Below are positions 1 to 12,009 of a stretch of 64,000 bases of DNA, in pieces (position 1 is the first letter of the stretch; the number at the start of each line of letters is the position of its first letter). The DNA is taken from the NCBI GenBank assembly GCA_022702485.1, contig JAJIYY010000006.1, forward strand, positions 3,720,001 to 3,784,000, read 5' to 3'. The notes below the pieces were generated by a model. The model was given only the letters and a program-made list of their open reading frames with translations. It searched no databases and was not told the origin of the DNA. This stretch comes from Simplicillium sp. C3G150-2 (lineage: Eukaryota; Ascomycota; Sordariomycetes; Hypocreales; Cordycipitaceae). The translations under genes were made by a program, and so were the position numbers.

Positions 1-969
1 TCGCTTCTTCTTCCCCAACAAACCCAAAATCGAATTTTTCTTTTCTATGGCACTTGGCCCCTTTGGGTCTGGCGCGGGTTGTGTGCATTTCCGAATCGGG
101 ACCAGGAGCGTCGACCCTTGATGAGCGGACACCCTTCAAGAATTGGCCCGGCTCCGTTTTGCTGTACGACGCTGTGCGCTCCAGAATGGTGTGACGAGAA
201 CAAGACGGGCACGTACGGGGAATTATCTTGATATCATCATGATCAACATACCATCATCATCAATAATTTAAGGGTACGCACTATCGCAGCCAATGATGTC
301 AAGTCAGGAACAGGCTAAACACCATTCACAAACCTTTTTCATTAATTATGACACCATCATCAAAAGTAAAAGTGACAAGACGATAAAAAAATAACAATGA
401 AAATAAAATAATACGATGCAACTCCGTAGGTCACCCATCCCATCTGATACGCGCTAATCACAATCTAAATATGCATACCAACCTCCCTTCACGCTACACA
501 CACGCTACGCTAGAACCCGACCCGTGCACACCGCACACCACTGATTGCACCCAGTCCCAGTCACCAGTGCAGCCTACAGGGCAGCAGGGCGCTATCGCCA
601 GCTGCTCCCTGCGCTACAGTGACTGTGCGCCCCAACAATCAGGTACGTATCTTTGCACGTGGCACCGAGGCGACTTACACCACGCACCACTTATCAACAA
701 CAATAACTCCAAAACAATAATGCTTTCTGCTATATCATGACAGATCCATCTCTGTTGGAAAGCTCCGTTCGCTCCAGCAATCGTAATCAACGCGCGTCAT
801 TCAACAGTTTCGGCTTCACGCGTAACATCTTAACATATCGCCACTTGCATCAAGTCGACTGCCATTACGACATGCTTCCCTTACACATGATCCTTCCACA
901 TGATCCTACCATTGTAGCCACGTTAATTAATACTCATGATACTCTGTGAAAATAACCTGCGACAATGTA
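1..969. other. Left-edge stretch without a supported gene
   Basis: Only short, low-complexity reading frames occur here, on both strands, with no start context, splice sites or recognisable protein similarity. The segment contains AT-rich ATCATC-type runs around 230-270. It lies downstream of the ferroportin-like gene, which reads leftward and stops at 970, so the right part may be its 3' UTR. I see nothing else to annotate. Confidence 0.5.
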
Positions 970-2457
970 TCAAGCAGGAATCCTCTCCAGTGCCCTCTCC
1001 CTCGCATCCCCAAAACACCCCAACTTCTCCCAATGAACCAAATGCCCTCTCCTCCCCCTTACAAACCAGGCGTACAATGCGCCAGCCAGCCCAACCGCTC
1101 CCACCGACATGACGCCCGGCCATCTAAACTCCTCTGGCTTCGCAAACACCATCGTCGCCGCAAAGCTCAGAAGCTCAAACACATTCTGCCAACTCGCCTC
1201 AACCGCCGAAAACGCACCCCGGCTCTGCTCCTCTACCTCCTCCTGCACAATCACCTGCACACACAAATCAAACCCGCGTAGTCCAACTCTACTCAATGCA
1301 GTGCCTATCACCAGTCCACTGGCGGACAGTACCCCACCTTGGGTCCAGAATATGCTTATACCGACTAACAACGTGCTGAATTGCCAATTGCTCAACCAAA
1401 GACCTGCACGGATTGTGCCGATGCGATTCATGAGCCACGGTGCCACCCATGTAGATGCTACTTCAAATATGACGCTCGCCGTGCGTGCGATACCGATCTG
1501 TGTCGAGTTGTAGCCTGCTGTGATGAGGTAGGTTACCATTTGACCAGAGAAACTGAGAACGGTGAGGTATAGGAGGGCGCCGGCGAAGGAGGGGAGGAAG
1601 GCCTGGTGGCGAAAGTAAAGAGTGAAGTCTGACAGGAATTTGCGAAGAACTTCTCGTGGTGAATTGTTGGTTGTTGATGCGTCTTGCTTTGGTGCTTGTA
1701 AGGCGGGAACGTCGCGATATACCCAGGCGATGGCAAAGTATTCGACCACGACCGACGTGACATTCATGCCAAAGTTGGCAACGATGGCCAGTTTAGTAGA
1801 CCAGCCATCTATCAGTGCGATGAATAGTGGTCCAAACAATTTGCAGAGCAAGTCAATCCGTCTCATTTGGGCATTCATTGTTCGTAAAGGTTCACCACCG
1901 CCAGCAATGACAACGACCTAACAGATCAGCAAGAGCCTGTTTTGCTTGTCAAGTAAACTTACCCAGTCCTTTTCCACAGCCACCAAGTTCATAATGGAGC
2001 AAATCTTCTCAACGCACGCCAGAAGCGAGAGTACAGCCAGCATGGCATTGCGCGGCAAGGCATCATCCACAGTCAAAAGATAGAATACCACACAGGATGC
2101 GGCTACAACCAGTCGCTCCAACACTAAGCATATCAGCATTTCGCAAGGTTCAAGCCAGTTTCATCCATACGTACCAATAGACAACCTCACAACGCTCAGC
2201 CTCTCGCCGGTATCAATGTATCTCCCGACCAAGGGCGCCAGCACCACCGCAGACAAACCTCTTGCAAAGGCATAAATCGACATGGGCAGCAGAGTACCCG
2301 GGAATATGGTCGCTAGGTACAGTACAGAGCCGAACTCGAAGATGCGCGAGTTCCATGTTGACAGGAAGTGAGACGTGTACAGACGGCGGGCAATGGTTCG
2401 CGGTACGGCTGTGTCGCCACCTAGAAGGCGGGAGCTTTCGTTGACTTCGCTCGACAT
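970..2457 (-). CDS. Ferroportin-like iron exporter (SLC40 family)
   Basis: Predicted polytopic membrane protein that would export ferrous iron from the cytosol, across the plasma membrane or out of an organelle. Three exons join in frame: 2457-2175, 2123-1963 and 1917-970, giving 463 residues. Donors are GTACGT and GTAAGT, acceptors TTAG and TTAG. The joined segment around residues 145-153 (EKDWVVVIA) and the following LCKLFGPLFIALID stretch match the SLC40 signature region, and many hydrophobic helices follow. The ATG at 2457 was preferred because the codon five positions upstream in the open frame is GTG. Ferroportins are well known in animals and plants and patchily distributed in fungi, so transport direction and substrate are inferred from the family. 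Family assignment is fairly sure. Confidence 0.8.
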
Positions 2458-2891
2458 GCTACTTACACGCACTGTATTGATTCTTGTTAAGTTGTGGCCA
2501 TTATTTTGATAAATGAGAATAAAGGATGAAGCTTTTCAAGATTGAGCGGCTGATGGGAAGATTGGCTGGTTCGGGAAGCTCAACACCGAGGCCCACTACC
2601 TCTCAAGGTGAGCATGATTGGCTGCTTGTCGATCATCAACCACAAACCTTCCTCACTTTATATTATCACACAAGCAATAATAAGTTGAGAAAACTAACAC
2701 TTACATGAAAACATGTGCAGCAACAGGGCCTAATCAATCAAGAGAAAAGAATATATAAAATTGAACTATGTACGAGAAGAAAAGGGCCAAGTAGGGAAAA
2801 CTGGAGCGCCCAGAGAAAAACCCGCTTACCTTATAAAAAAAGAAAGTATGCACAGATGAATAAAACGCGAGTTTGAATTCGGATATCAATT

Positions 2892-3962
2892 CTACCACTG
2901 CATATTGCAGTTGGAAGCGCTATGCTTGCGATGAGAAATGTCAATATGCTTGACTGCAGACTTGAAGCGAACATCAGGCACGGCACCGAGAGCAGATCGT
3001 TTAGCAGACTGCGACTTGGGGACAGGATTGCTGTTGGGCAAGCGATGGGTGCACTGCATATTCTCCCCCGGCTGGATGAGGCTTCGTCCGCCATCTCCAG
3101 CATTTCTGGCATGTGTGATAACAGTTGCGAACTGATGGAAGAGATTGTGCCAGTTGGGTTCAATGCCGCCGTATTTCTGCGGCACGTTCTCGTTGTACAC
3201 GGCAATGACAGTGTTTTGGGCAACATTCTCCATCATAGTCGATTGAGAGTAAGAGTCGGGTACATTGGGATCCTGCTCGTAGTTGTTCCACCAGTCGTCG
3301 CTATCAGACAAGGACGGCATGCCGTATGCGCCGTTGAGGTCGAGGGAGTGGCCGATTTCGTGAATCATGGCCGTGAGCATGTCTTCGACCGGTCGGACAA
3401 AGGTGATGTCGCCGTTCCATTCAAATGCCCAGCCGCCGTCAGAGGGGACATCGACGACGTGGCGGATCCATTGGCGCATTTGGATGGGAATCTTGCCAAA
3501 TTGGCGGGCCATGGTGTCTATGGTGCCATTGGAGGCTCTATGGTGGCAGAAGATCCAAGGATCGCCGCACTATTTGGCTGTTAGTGTTGTTGGTGGTGGT
3601 GGCAGAAGAGGAAGTACTTACATCGTTGTATTTCACTTCGTAGATGTCCATGTCTTCGGGGTTATAATGGACGCTGGAATACACCCGTCCGGTCACAATA
3701 TCTTTGCACCTGAATTTCTACTATCAGTGTTCAGTGATCGGGTTGTCCGCGGCGGCGTGAAATCTTACTGCTGGGGAATATATCCATTGTTCCACTGTGA
3801 GTAGCTATAAGGAGTCTGCGGCAGGAAGCTTTCCAGATCATGCTCCAAGTAACCCAATCCATTGGTCAAAGGAGGCTTGTTGAGATGGGCTCCCGTGTCG
3901 TGGGCATAGACACCGGCTGCTGCAGCGACGGCGACGAGAATCGAGCGGATCATGATGATCAA
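2892..3962 (-). CDS. Secreted HExxH metallopeptidase-like protein (con-13-like), copy 1
   Basis: Exons 3962-3769, 3709-3622 and 3569-2892 give 319 residues. An N-terminal signal peptide (about 20 residues, ending near VYAHD) predicts secretion. The core contains HEIGHSLD at residues 164-171, the HExxH zinc-binding motif, and a conserved Glu at 208 in MMENVA that could be the third ligand. The Cys pair near IPQQCKD and the PWIFCHH segment match the second copy at 26165-27125, so the two are paralogs. The overall look recalls fungal conidiation-specific protein 13 (con-13) entries, an identification from memory and not certain. Peptidase activity and substrate are unproven. The 3' end is followed closely by the ferroportin-like gene, same strand, with about 430 nt between. 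Confidence 0.75.
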
Positions 3963-5030
3963 AGTTGCACAACACTGTTTTAGAAGGCGATTTGTTGCAG
4001 TTCATATGCTGATCCTGTGGAATGGCCTCTCGTCTTTATAATGGAGCATCTTTAATGTCATCAGGGGCATGTCTACACGATACCCGCACGGCGACATGGT
4101 CATAGTCCGACTTGACCATCTAGAATGAGCCGACCACGGCCCATTCAGGCATGATTTTGCGATCATGGTCAGTTTCTAGGCACCCTTAACACCAAAAGGA
4201 AATTATTTTGTAGATATTTGCCTTTGACAAAGCTTTAAACGGAAGTTGTCTTGTCGCTGTCCTGCATTTCAGCTCTGCAAACGAGACATGTCTCCGTTGG
4301 ACAAGGCGCAGTGAACTTGCGAAATCTGGACAAAACCCCCATTCCGGAGATTATTACATCGCGTGCGCAGGGTCTTAGGAATCTCAGATTACACGAGGCC
4401 AAGGCTGTGCCGTAAGCATAGACGGAACTGTGGGCTTTGGAATTATCGACTTGTTCATTTAACATGATGCAGCGATGTGCATTTTCATCATTCTGTCAAT
4501 TGCCTGAGGAGGATTTCGATTAGGGCAAGTACCGGAAATTATATGGTTACGGTAGGAAATTGTATCTTGCGTTTTAAGGCACGTTGAAAATTGGTCTGCA
4601 TCTGGCTCAACAGTGCTGTGCACATTTTTGATATTGTTTCAAAGGAGTTGGTGACTACAGAATCGGCGGATGGTACGCCATTACCAGACCGGAGCAAAAC
4701 CTAGCTTGATGGATGCTATAAGGACTCAATTGCTGTAAAGCAGCTGTCAGATGGTACACTTGCTTTAGTAACTCTCCGTTCGTGTTAGCCTTCTTCCCTG
4801 TTCTATTCCTTGCTCGTAATTCTGTTTCAAAGTGTCTTCTTTTACAGGCCAGTAATTCTCCAGCGAGCACTGTTAGGTTGATCGCATATGTCAAGCCACG
4901 TCCGAGATCTATTTTTCTATATCATCATCAGGCGTTGCAATAAAACGGAAACACGACAACATTCAGAACGGATTTGTAGTTAACGTTGAACCTTTAAATT
5001 CCAGAGAAATTTATCTCAACATCTATCCGT
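3963..5030. other. Intergenic region between HExxH gene and chitinase 3' end
   Basis: About 1.07 kb without a supported gene. It holds the promoter of the leftward HExxH gene (sequence just right of 3962) and the 3' flank of the leftward chitinase gene. Short reading frames at 4235-4465 and 4655-4894 have no start context or similarity I recognise. Confidence 0.5.
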
Positions 5031-8000
5031 CTACCATGCATTTCGCGACGCAACATTATATGCACTGCTCATCGGCAAGTCCCATTCGAGCACAGCACGC
5101 TTGATCTTACGGCGGCAAGTGCTCCTAATATTATCAATCTTTTCCAGCTTAGCCCCAGCCTTACCACCACTCAAAGCCTTGACATCCTCGGCCTTCATCC
5201 CGCGACGGATCCTAGCAGCCTTGGCAATCTTGCCGAAGTCAAGAAGGGCAAGCGGCTCAAAAACAAGACTGACGATCGCCAGTGCCGCATTGTCCGGGTC
5301 ATCAACAATGCTGTAGATATCCAGCGCAGCATTTCCGACCACACCAGCAATGGAAGCGATACGTGCAATAGTGGCCACGCCAATCAGACTCGATGCGACT
5401 TCGCCAGCAACGGGGATGAAGAGGAAGATAGCGGTGACGAAGGCGAGAATGATTCCCTTGCGCTTCTCAGCATTCTGCTCATCGATTTTGTCGCTGATGG
5501 TCTGCATCTGGTCGATGGCATCCGTGACCATTTGCACCGGTAGACTGACGGCGTCGACAATGTCAAAGGAGCTGCCGACAAAGGTTCCTGCCTTGAGTCT
5601 GCTGATAGCATCAGTGATTTGGTTGCCGAGACTATTTACACCGTTTTGGATCTGCTTTACTAGATCCTCGGGGTTTGGAATGTCTGTTCTGGTGTAGTCG
5701 TGGGTGACGGGGAAGTTGACGTCGTGATTGGCGTTGGCACATTGCTCCTCGGAGGCTGAGGGTTTGCAAGGAAGTCGTTCAACCGTCTTAAACTCAACGT
5801 TGCTCTTGTCAATGCCTGTGTCGAGAGAAAACGCCTTCCAGAAATCATCCTCCTTGTCGGGCCTCATAGTCCATTCGCAAGTAGCCATGTTGTATTGTCC
5901 GTAGTCATATTGGGGCGGATCTTCATTTCTCTTACTCCAGTCCGTGCAGCCAACCGAGATCTCGTGGAACGTAGGAGGCGACAGATGACAGTTCTGGTAT
6001 CTCTCACAAGAGGGATCCCAGCCACAGTCATAGTCTCCACAGTACATGCAGTACTTTGCTTGCTCGGATGGCGTTGTGTGAATATGGTGGCAGTAGGCAC
6101 AGCATTGTACGTTTTCCATTACCTTGCAGTCAAAGTAGTCGCCACTCTCAGTAAACATGAACTTTTCAATAGCGTTGTTGCCGCTCTTGACTACCGCGTC
6201 AGCATAAGTATTGAACTTGTCTTCGTAGCCGCCATTGATAAGATTGTTATAGTGAGCCACGGCATCGTCCAAATTGTGTTTGAGAGCTCCAAGGATGTAC
6301 ACGTTCTTGCAATAGTCCACAGCGTCTGTTGGAATGTCGTCCAGGTTCTTGTAGTCGGCGCCGCCGCAGTCGGGAGGCGGGCCTGCAGTTGGTGGTGTGT
6401 CCAGCCAAAAGCCGCCATCGTCATCGTCATGATTGTAGTCGTAATCGAAAGACTGTAAATCGACTGCCCAGTCGATAGTACCAAGAAACTTGTGGCCCTT
6501 CCAAAGATCACGTCGAGTAGACTTGGTGGTTTCAGACATGTATGCAACCCATTCAGTATCTATAAAAATGTCAGTCAATCCAAACATAGCCCTGCTGTCT
6601 ATCCCAGAAACTCATACCGTCATAGACCACGATATCCGAGTTGGAAGCACCATCGTGGAAGCTTTGGACGTTTTCCTTGGAGAGGATTATCTCCTTGATC
6701 TCGGCATTGGAAATGTAACCACTTGTCTGTGTGCATCGTCCTTTTTCGGCAGGTGAATTGAGGCGGTCGCCGAGAAAAGTGCAATCAGGACCCGTACAGC
6801 CAGATTGAGACATTTTGAACGATCGACCATAGCTGGATTCGCCGACGTAGATCTTGTTCGTAGATACGCCTGCCTTGGTGACTGTATCAAGTTAGCATTT
6901 GTGTATGTCAAGTCGCGGACAGGTTATAAACGGACTCATCGACAGAACAGTGGTGGTTTCGGTGAGGTTTACTGAAAGACGTTAGTTCGGAGTAGTTTAG
7001 TTGACCGAGGTGACTTACCATGACTTCGAAGACAGTTTCCGGAGGGACAGCCTTCGTCGCTGAATTTATTACCAGCATCCCATTGGCCTAGCAGTATTGT
7101 TAGCTGTGGCTATTCGCGGCTTCAAAGCTGTTTGCGTTATCATTACCGTGCAGATCATATGTCATGTAAACGATGTAGTCCAAAACTCGCGCCATCTTGT
7201 CAATCGGGAATGTTTTCAAATACCAATATGACGCAGGAGCAGCAATTGAAATAGAAAACACATCGTACATAGTATCGATTGAACCAACGATTGATCTGAG
7301 ATACATGAGAAATTTCAAGTAGTTCAGACCGTCATCCGGTTTGCCGGGTGGTGTTCCGGGGATATCAAGTGCCTGGTTCTTGATTAGCATTTACTCAGCG
7401 TTGCAAATACACGTAGATAATCACCCCAGGGTATTCCCAATCAAAATCCACTCCATCCAAGCCTTCTTTGTTAATGAAGTTCACAATGTTCTTGGCAAAG
7501 ATTTCGCGATTTGTGGGACTCATGGCCTGTCGAAGGACATCGTATGTCCCCGGGTCGGTCGAGTATCCCCATCCTCCAAAGGACAAGACTCTCTTAACTC
7601 CCCTCAGGGCCTTAAAGTCATCCCATTGGCTATGCGGATCGTTGATCCTTACTGACCAATCTGAATTGACCTCCGCAAATGCCCAGTGGATGATGGTGTA
7701 GCTCGAGTCGGTATTGGCGCCAGCAACAGGTAAGCGCAGGCAGTCACGATCCATGTTCCAGGTCTCATAGTACCCGACGCGGCCGAAATCGCCGTGTTGG
7801 GGATATTCCCTATCGTTCGTAATACCCATACCGCAGCTCGAAACACAGCCATTAACTCCAGGAGGTGCTGTGCCAGGGTTGCCCAGAGGACCGCGTTCCT
7901 CGACACAGAAATCGCCACTAATTCCGCACTGGCCCCAAATATTGCAGCAGGCGTTGAGGGGACATGGGTTTATATTGCCAATGAATCTCCCGTCGGTAGG

Positions 8001-9350
8001 GCGCGTTGAGTTTGGTTTTTGAGGGCCACACACGGCGTTTTCAATAGGCGCTGGCATGGGCGGAAGACCATCGCTCAAGCAGATGTTCATGCTAGCAAGG
8101 AGGTGTTCACATCCATTCCATCCCCAAGTAGTTCCTTTATTGAAATCTTCAATGTCAGATGTCTTCAAGCCATTCTTGCCCGCAAGTGTAGGACAGTCAT
8201 CTCCTGATTTTACCAGGTAAGTCGCACAGGTGCCGTCTGCGTTCTTCTTAGGTCTAATATCTGGCAAATCGCCTGGGCTGCAGCATGCGCGTCCGTACGG
8301 TGACAGAGTTGAGCAAAAATCATCGTCCGGGTTGTATTTGGCGAAGTCTGCTGGTGAGATACCGCATCGATCAGCAAGTTTTCCGCAGGTATCTCCGGCC
8401 ACGATGGGTACGACGCGGCAGTCATCGCGTACAAAAAGCTTCTTTGGCGTGTGGGTAGCGTTGAATGAGGTTTGATTGAAGGAAGTGCGATTGCTGTGGT
8501 GAAGCATGCCATGTCTTTGTTCTTGTACTTTGAAGCTTGGAATTCGACGGATCGAGCCTCGACTCTCAGCGCACTTGGCCTTTGACCACAATGCGACATC
8601 TTGCTGCACTGCGGCAAGATCGCCCTGTGTGTTGATAGAAATGCCAGCAATTTGAAGAGAGTTTCTATCTCCGTCGCAAATTTCAGAATGCATGTGTTGC
8701 ACAGCACCTTGAGACTTGATCAAGTCTGCCATTTGCCTGACGAGCGATGTGATGGTGACCTTGTCGATGGCTGCACCGGAATACAACCCAATGGCGGTGC
8801 GATTCGCGTAAACAAATTGAACGACATCGCCGCACTGTGCCTTTTGGATACGGGTTTGCAGGGTCTGGAGCGCAAGTAAGGCATCATCCGCATGATGATT
8901 GCTCTGGCCCGCCCCATTAATGGACAGTGAGACGCTGTTTTCTTCTGTGGCGTCCAAGCATTTAGCTGATGAGGCGATGGAGCGTTTGGGGATGAAGCTC
9001 GCGGAACCCACGATAGCGTCTTGCTGCTTCGTGCTGTTTCCAACTGCGCAAGCGTGGATTTTGACAACATCCCCGTCTTTGAGGGAGTTGTGTAGGGCAA
9101 AGTCCAGGACCATAGGCTCCTTGCATGCAGATAAGCGCTGAACAGAGTTGTAGACAGTCCATTTTTCAGGGTTAGCGCTATCGCAAGGCTGGGGGCAAGC
9201 GTGAAGAGGTGTCCAGTAGGTTCCTGGTGTGTCGACAGGGACGTCATGCCCCAGCGCAAGAATTGGCTTGCCAGTGATGTCTTGCGCGGCCCTCACGCCA
9301 TGGAGCGCTGCGGCCGCAAGCACAGCTTCTAGAGCTGTAAATAGCCGCAT
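5031..9350 (-). CDS. LysM-CBM18-GH18 chitinase, killer-toxin-like subgroup C
   Basis: Large secreted chitin-degrading enzyme of 1349 residues from six exons: 9350-7425, 7372-7147, 7087-7019, 6971-6936, 6881-6618 and 6559-5031, all joined in frame. The order is: signal peptide (about 1-21), a variable region, LysM modules at about 311-357 and 375-425, a Cys-rich CBM18 module at about 440-505, and a GH18 domain from about 522. The catalytic DGVDFDWE motif lies at 632-639, with Glu 639 the expected acid. After the GH18 domain comes a Cys-rich segment with CAYCHH and CMYCGD, then a hydrophobic region near the C terminus. This arrangement is typical of fungal subgroup C chitinases, related to the chitinase-like subunit of yeast killer toxin. 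Known roles in the group include action on foreign or own chitin during hyphal interaction; the role here is inferred. Confidence 0.92.
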
Positions 9351-10402
9351 TATAGGCAGGAAGCCTTTCGTCGTGTTGTTCGTTGGCTATGCAACAAACA
9401 GGGGATTATCTCACAGCAGATAAGAAGAAAAGTGTAAGTAGAGCAGTGTACTGGGGATCGTGTAGAAAGTCAATCAGTGAGAGGATTCAACAAACGAAAA
9501 GGAGTGAAAGAGTGAAAGAAATGATGTCGGACTGTGTGCTTCAAACTGAAGAAGTCGGAGGTAATCGCGAAGGGAAACCGACGATTTATTTATATCATGA
9601 GAGCGTTTCTACTTATTGTGTATTTAGACTGCGGTTGCTTCAAGTTGTCGTTTACAAGTGCTGAGTCAAGAATGCAAGTTCCTGAGCTGTTCTGCCTCGC
9701 CTCCATATTTGGGCAAGACGCCTGGGTCGGAAATTTTCTTAGCACTGGTGCCGGAAACATTCTAGATGACTCTTATCCCCTGCCCGGTAGCAATTCTAGC
9801 TAGGTTATAGAACTTTTCCTCGAAAAGCAAGACTACAAGCGAGAAATGTTGCTGCAGGGGGGATGCATTCGCGGCGAAAACTGCTTCTTTCATTGGCTGG
9901 AGCTAGGAATGGTACCTTCCTAATGGCGATGCTTGTCTAGACGATACTAACTAATTAGGTCGCGGACTGAAGGCTGGCTGCTGACGAGATATGTAGCGAG
10001 GATGACGGGCGATTCTTTTCTCTTGCGGCCCGTAGGGCTGTTGCCTCGTGTAAATAAGTTTCCGAAGACAACCACATGCTAAGACCCTGAAGCGTGCAGC
10101 AATGGGAAATGCTCATCTGGCACGGCTCATTTCGATTAGCACCTTAGCGCTTACAGGTGCTAATAGGCACAGCCAAGTTTTGGCAATGGCAATTCTTCCA
10201 CTGCAGTAATGCATTTCGGACACTTCTACAAGTGATTTCTGAGGGACTAAAAGGTCCAGATGATGACTTTGACCTTGGTTGTGACAAATATCTATTAAAG
10301 ATCCCATGGGGCGCTCCTCATAAGCAAAGTCCGAATCGGCTTGACCTCGCAGCTGCTGTCGTGTCTGATTCCATCATACCTTGACGAAAGAAATCTATTA
10401 CA
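9351..10402. other. Divergent promoter region, chitinase / secreted orphan
   Basis: About 1.05 kb separates the start codons of the leftward chitinase and the rightward secreted protein, so both promoters must lie here. Only short unsupported frames occur. A shared regulator is possible because of the head-to-head layout, but I could not identify a specific binding site. Confidence 0.5.
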
Positions 10403-11544
10403 ATGCGTTTCACTGTTGTAGTGGCAGTTTTGGTGTCGCTGTCGACTGTCAACGCGTATGGTACTCGTGGTGCCGCAGAGAGGTACAGCCAGTTCATCAA
10501 TGATCTAAGTTTCATGTTGATACAGCTAACGATGTTTCGATAGAGCCAGTCTGTATGCCATGTATCTACTCGAGGAGGTCAATGTGCCAAATGATGGGCA
10601 AGCGGTAGAAGATGTCATGAGTATCGCAAAAGGATGCGTGGGAACCCGCACTGGATTCAGGGGCCAGGCGAAACGATGCAACCTCCTCGAGTTCTGCTCT
10701 CATGTCTGGGAATCAACCGAAAGAACCTACTACAAAGAGGACAGTTCGGGTAAACTTACCATTCAGGCCAAGGTGTTTGACGGAAAACCCCCGATACCAG
10801 ACTCCATCAAGTTCTCCAGGATGGACCCAGCAACGCGCGACGTCAGAGAGTTCTCCAGCATCATCAGCATGGTGAACCAAAAGACCGGAAAAGGATTGCC
10901 CAAAAACAACTTCACCGGCAACTTGAAGGTAGGCAACATCATCGAGGGAGCGACAGACTACTACGATATTATGCACTCTGCGGCGAAAAGGGCCGCTGTG
11001 GCTGTAAATGCTGCCGAAAGCGAAACGGATCTCAGTAATGAGGCTAGAAAAGCCCTGGGCAAGTGGAGAATACAGGCTACCAAGGGCTTGGAATACGCCT
11101 ATGCCCTGCGTGCGAAAGAGGATGCAATGTTCAAGTTTAAGCCGCCTCGACGAGAGGCTGACGAGAACGGAAAATACAAGGCTGGCCAAAAGAGCCTTGA
11201 AGACTGTTTCGGCCACCCTATTGAAGTGAGTTGCGCATATCTGAGCCTTTCCAGCTCCCTGACATTTGCTAAAATTTGTTCTCCGATAGACCAGAAATTT
11301 CGATTATCCTGGTAGTCTTAAAAACGGTGATAATACACTGATATGGGATTTGACTGATTTCCAGGAGCCGGATATGGAGGCAACGATCAAAAAGAACGCC
11401 AACGCCTTTGGAGGGGAAGATAAAGCGAGGGCTAAGTACGAAAGTGCCTTGAATGAATTTTATAGTCAGGAAACTGGTAAAGAGCATCTCAGAGCCCTCA
11501 ACAGTGCTGCGGATGCCAAGGGTGCCATGTTGGGATGCTTGTAA
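10403..11544 (+). CDS. Secreted protein of unknown function, 338 aa
   Basis: Not a family I recognise. Exons 10403-10482, 10544-11225 and 11290-11544 join in frame. The first exon encodes a signal peptide (MRFTVVVAVLVSLSTVNA, then the mature start near YGTRG). The second intron was set to 64 nt because 11290-11364 is open and in frame with the last exon; a longer intron ending at 11364 is the alternative and would remove 25 residues. The mature protein is hydrophilic, rich in Lys/Glu/Ala, with few cysteines (near KGCVG, KRCNLLEFC, EDCFG and the C-terminal GCL). No membrane segment follows the signal. It diverges from the chitin-binding chitinase gene, which suggests but does not show a related extracellular role. 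Confidence 0.72.
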
Positions 11545-12009
11545 TGGCGTGCGGCTTGCTTGTATTGTAGAGTGTCTCATAGAATTGACCAATAATTTAC
11601 TCATCTTAACAACTATGCAGCTGTATGAAGCGTATGAACATGAGCGACCGAATACTTGGATATCAGATATTACTTGCTCTGCCAAAAGATCAGCCAATTG
11701 AGTTTGCAAGCCAAGGATCGACAACAGATCAATCGGAACATCGCTCCCGAAGATATCGGCAGCGCTAAAGTCCGCGTCATGCTTACTCGTTATGACGGAC
11801 CTCGAGCCAATTAGCGCATCCGCTACACTCTTTGACTCTCTAAAGTTGCTCCGTCTCGGCGAGTTTTGATTTTCATCGCGAGCCTGATTACGTCGTGCAC
11901 GCAATATAAATCTTAATAAATCCACGTCGTCGCTCGTCAATTCCTTCAATTGAATACCATCCAACTCATTCACACCTTCGCCTACAACATACCCAACATA
12001 CGCGCCGAA
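11545..12009. other. Intergenic, no supported gene
   Basis: This 465-nt gap lies between the secreted orphan and the broken esterase. An open frame on the minus strand crosses it but overlaps coding exons on both sides and shows no protein features, so it was not called. Confidence 0.45.

Noticed and set aside
2458..2472. Upstream start of the ferroportin-like frame
   Set aside because: The codon there is GTG inside a GTAAGT-containing context; the ATG at 2457 is the first proper start.
11226..11364. A single 139-nt intron in the secreted orphan
   Set aside because: A 64-nt intron leaves 75 nt open and in frame, closer to the usual intron size here; the longer form remains possible.
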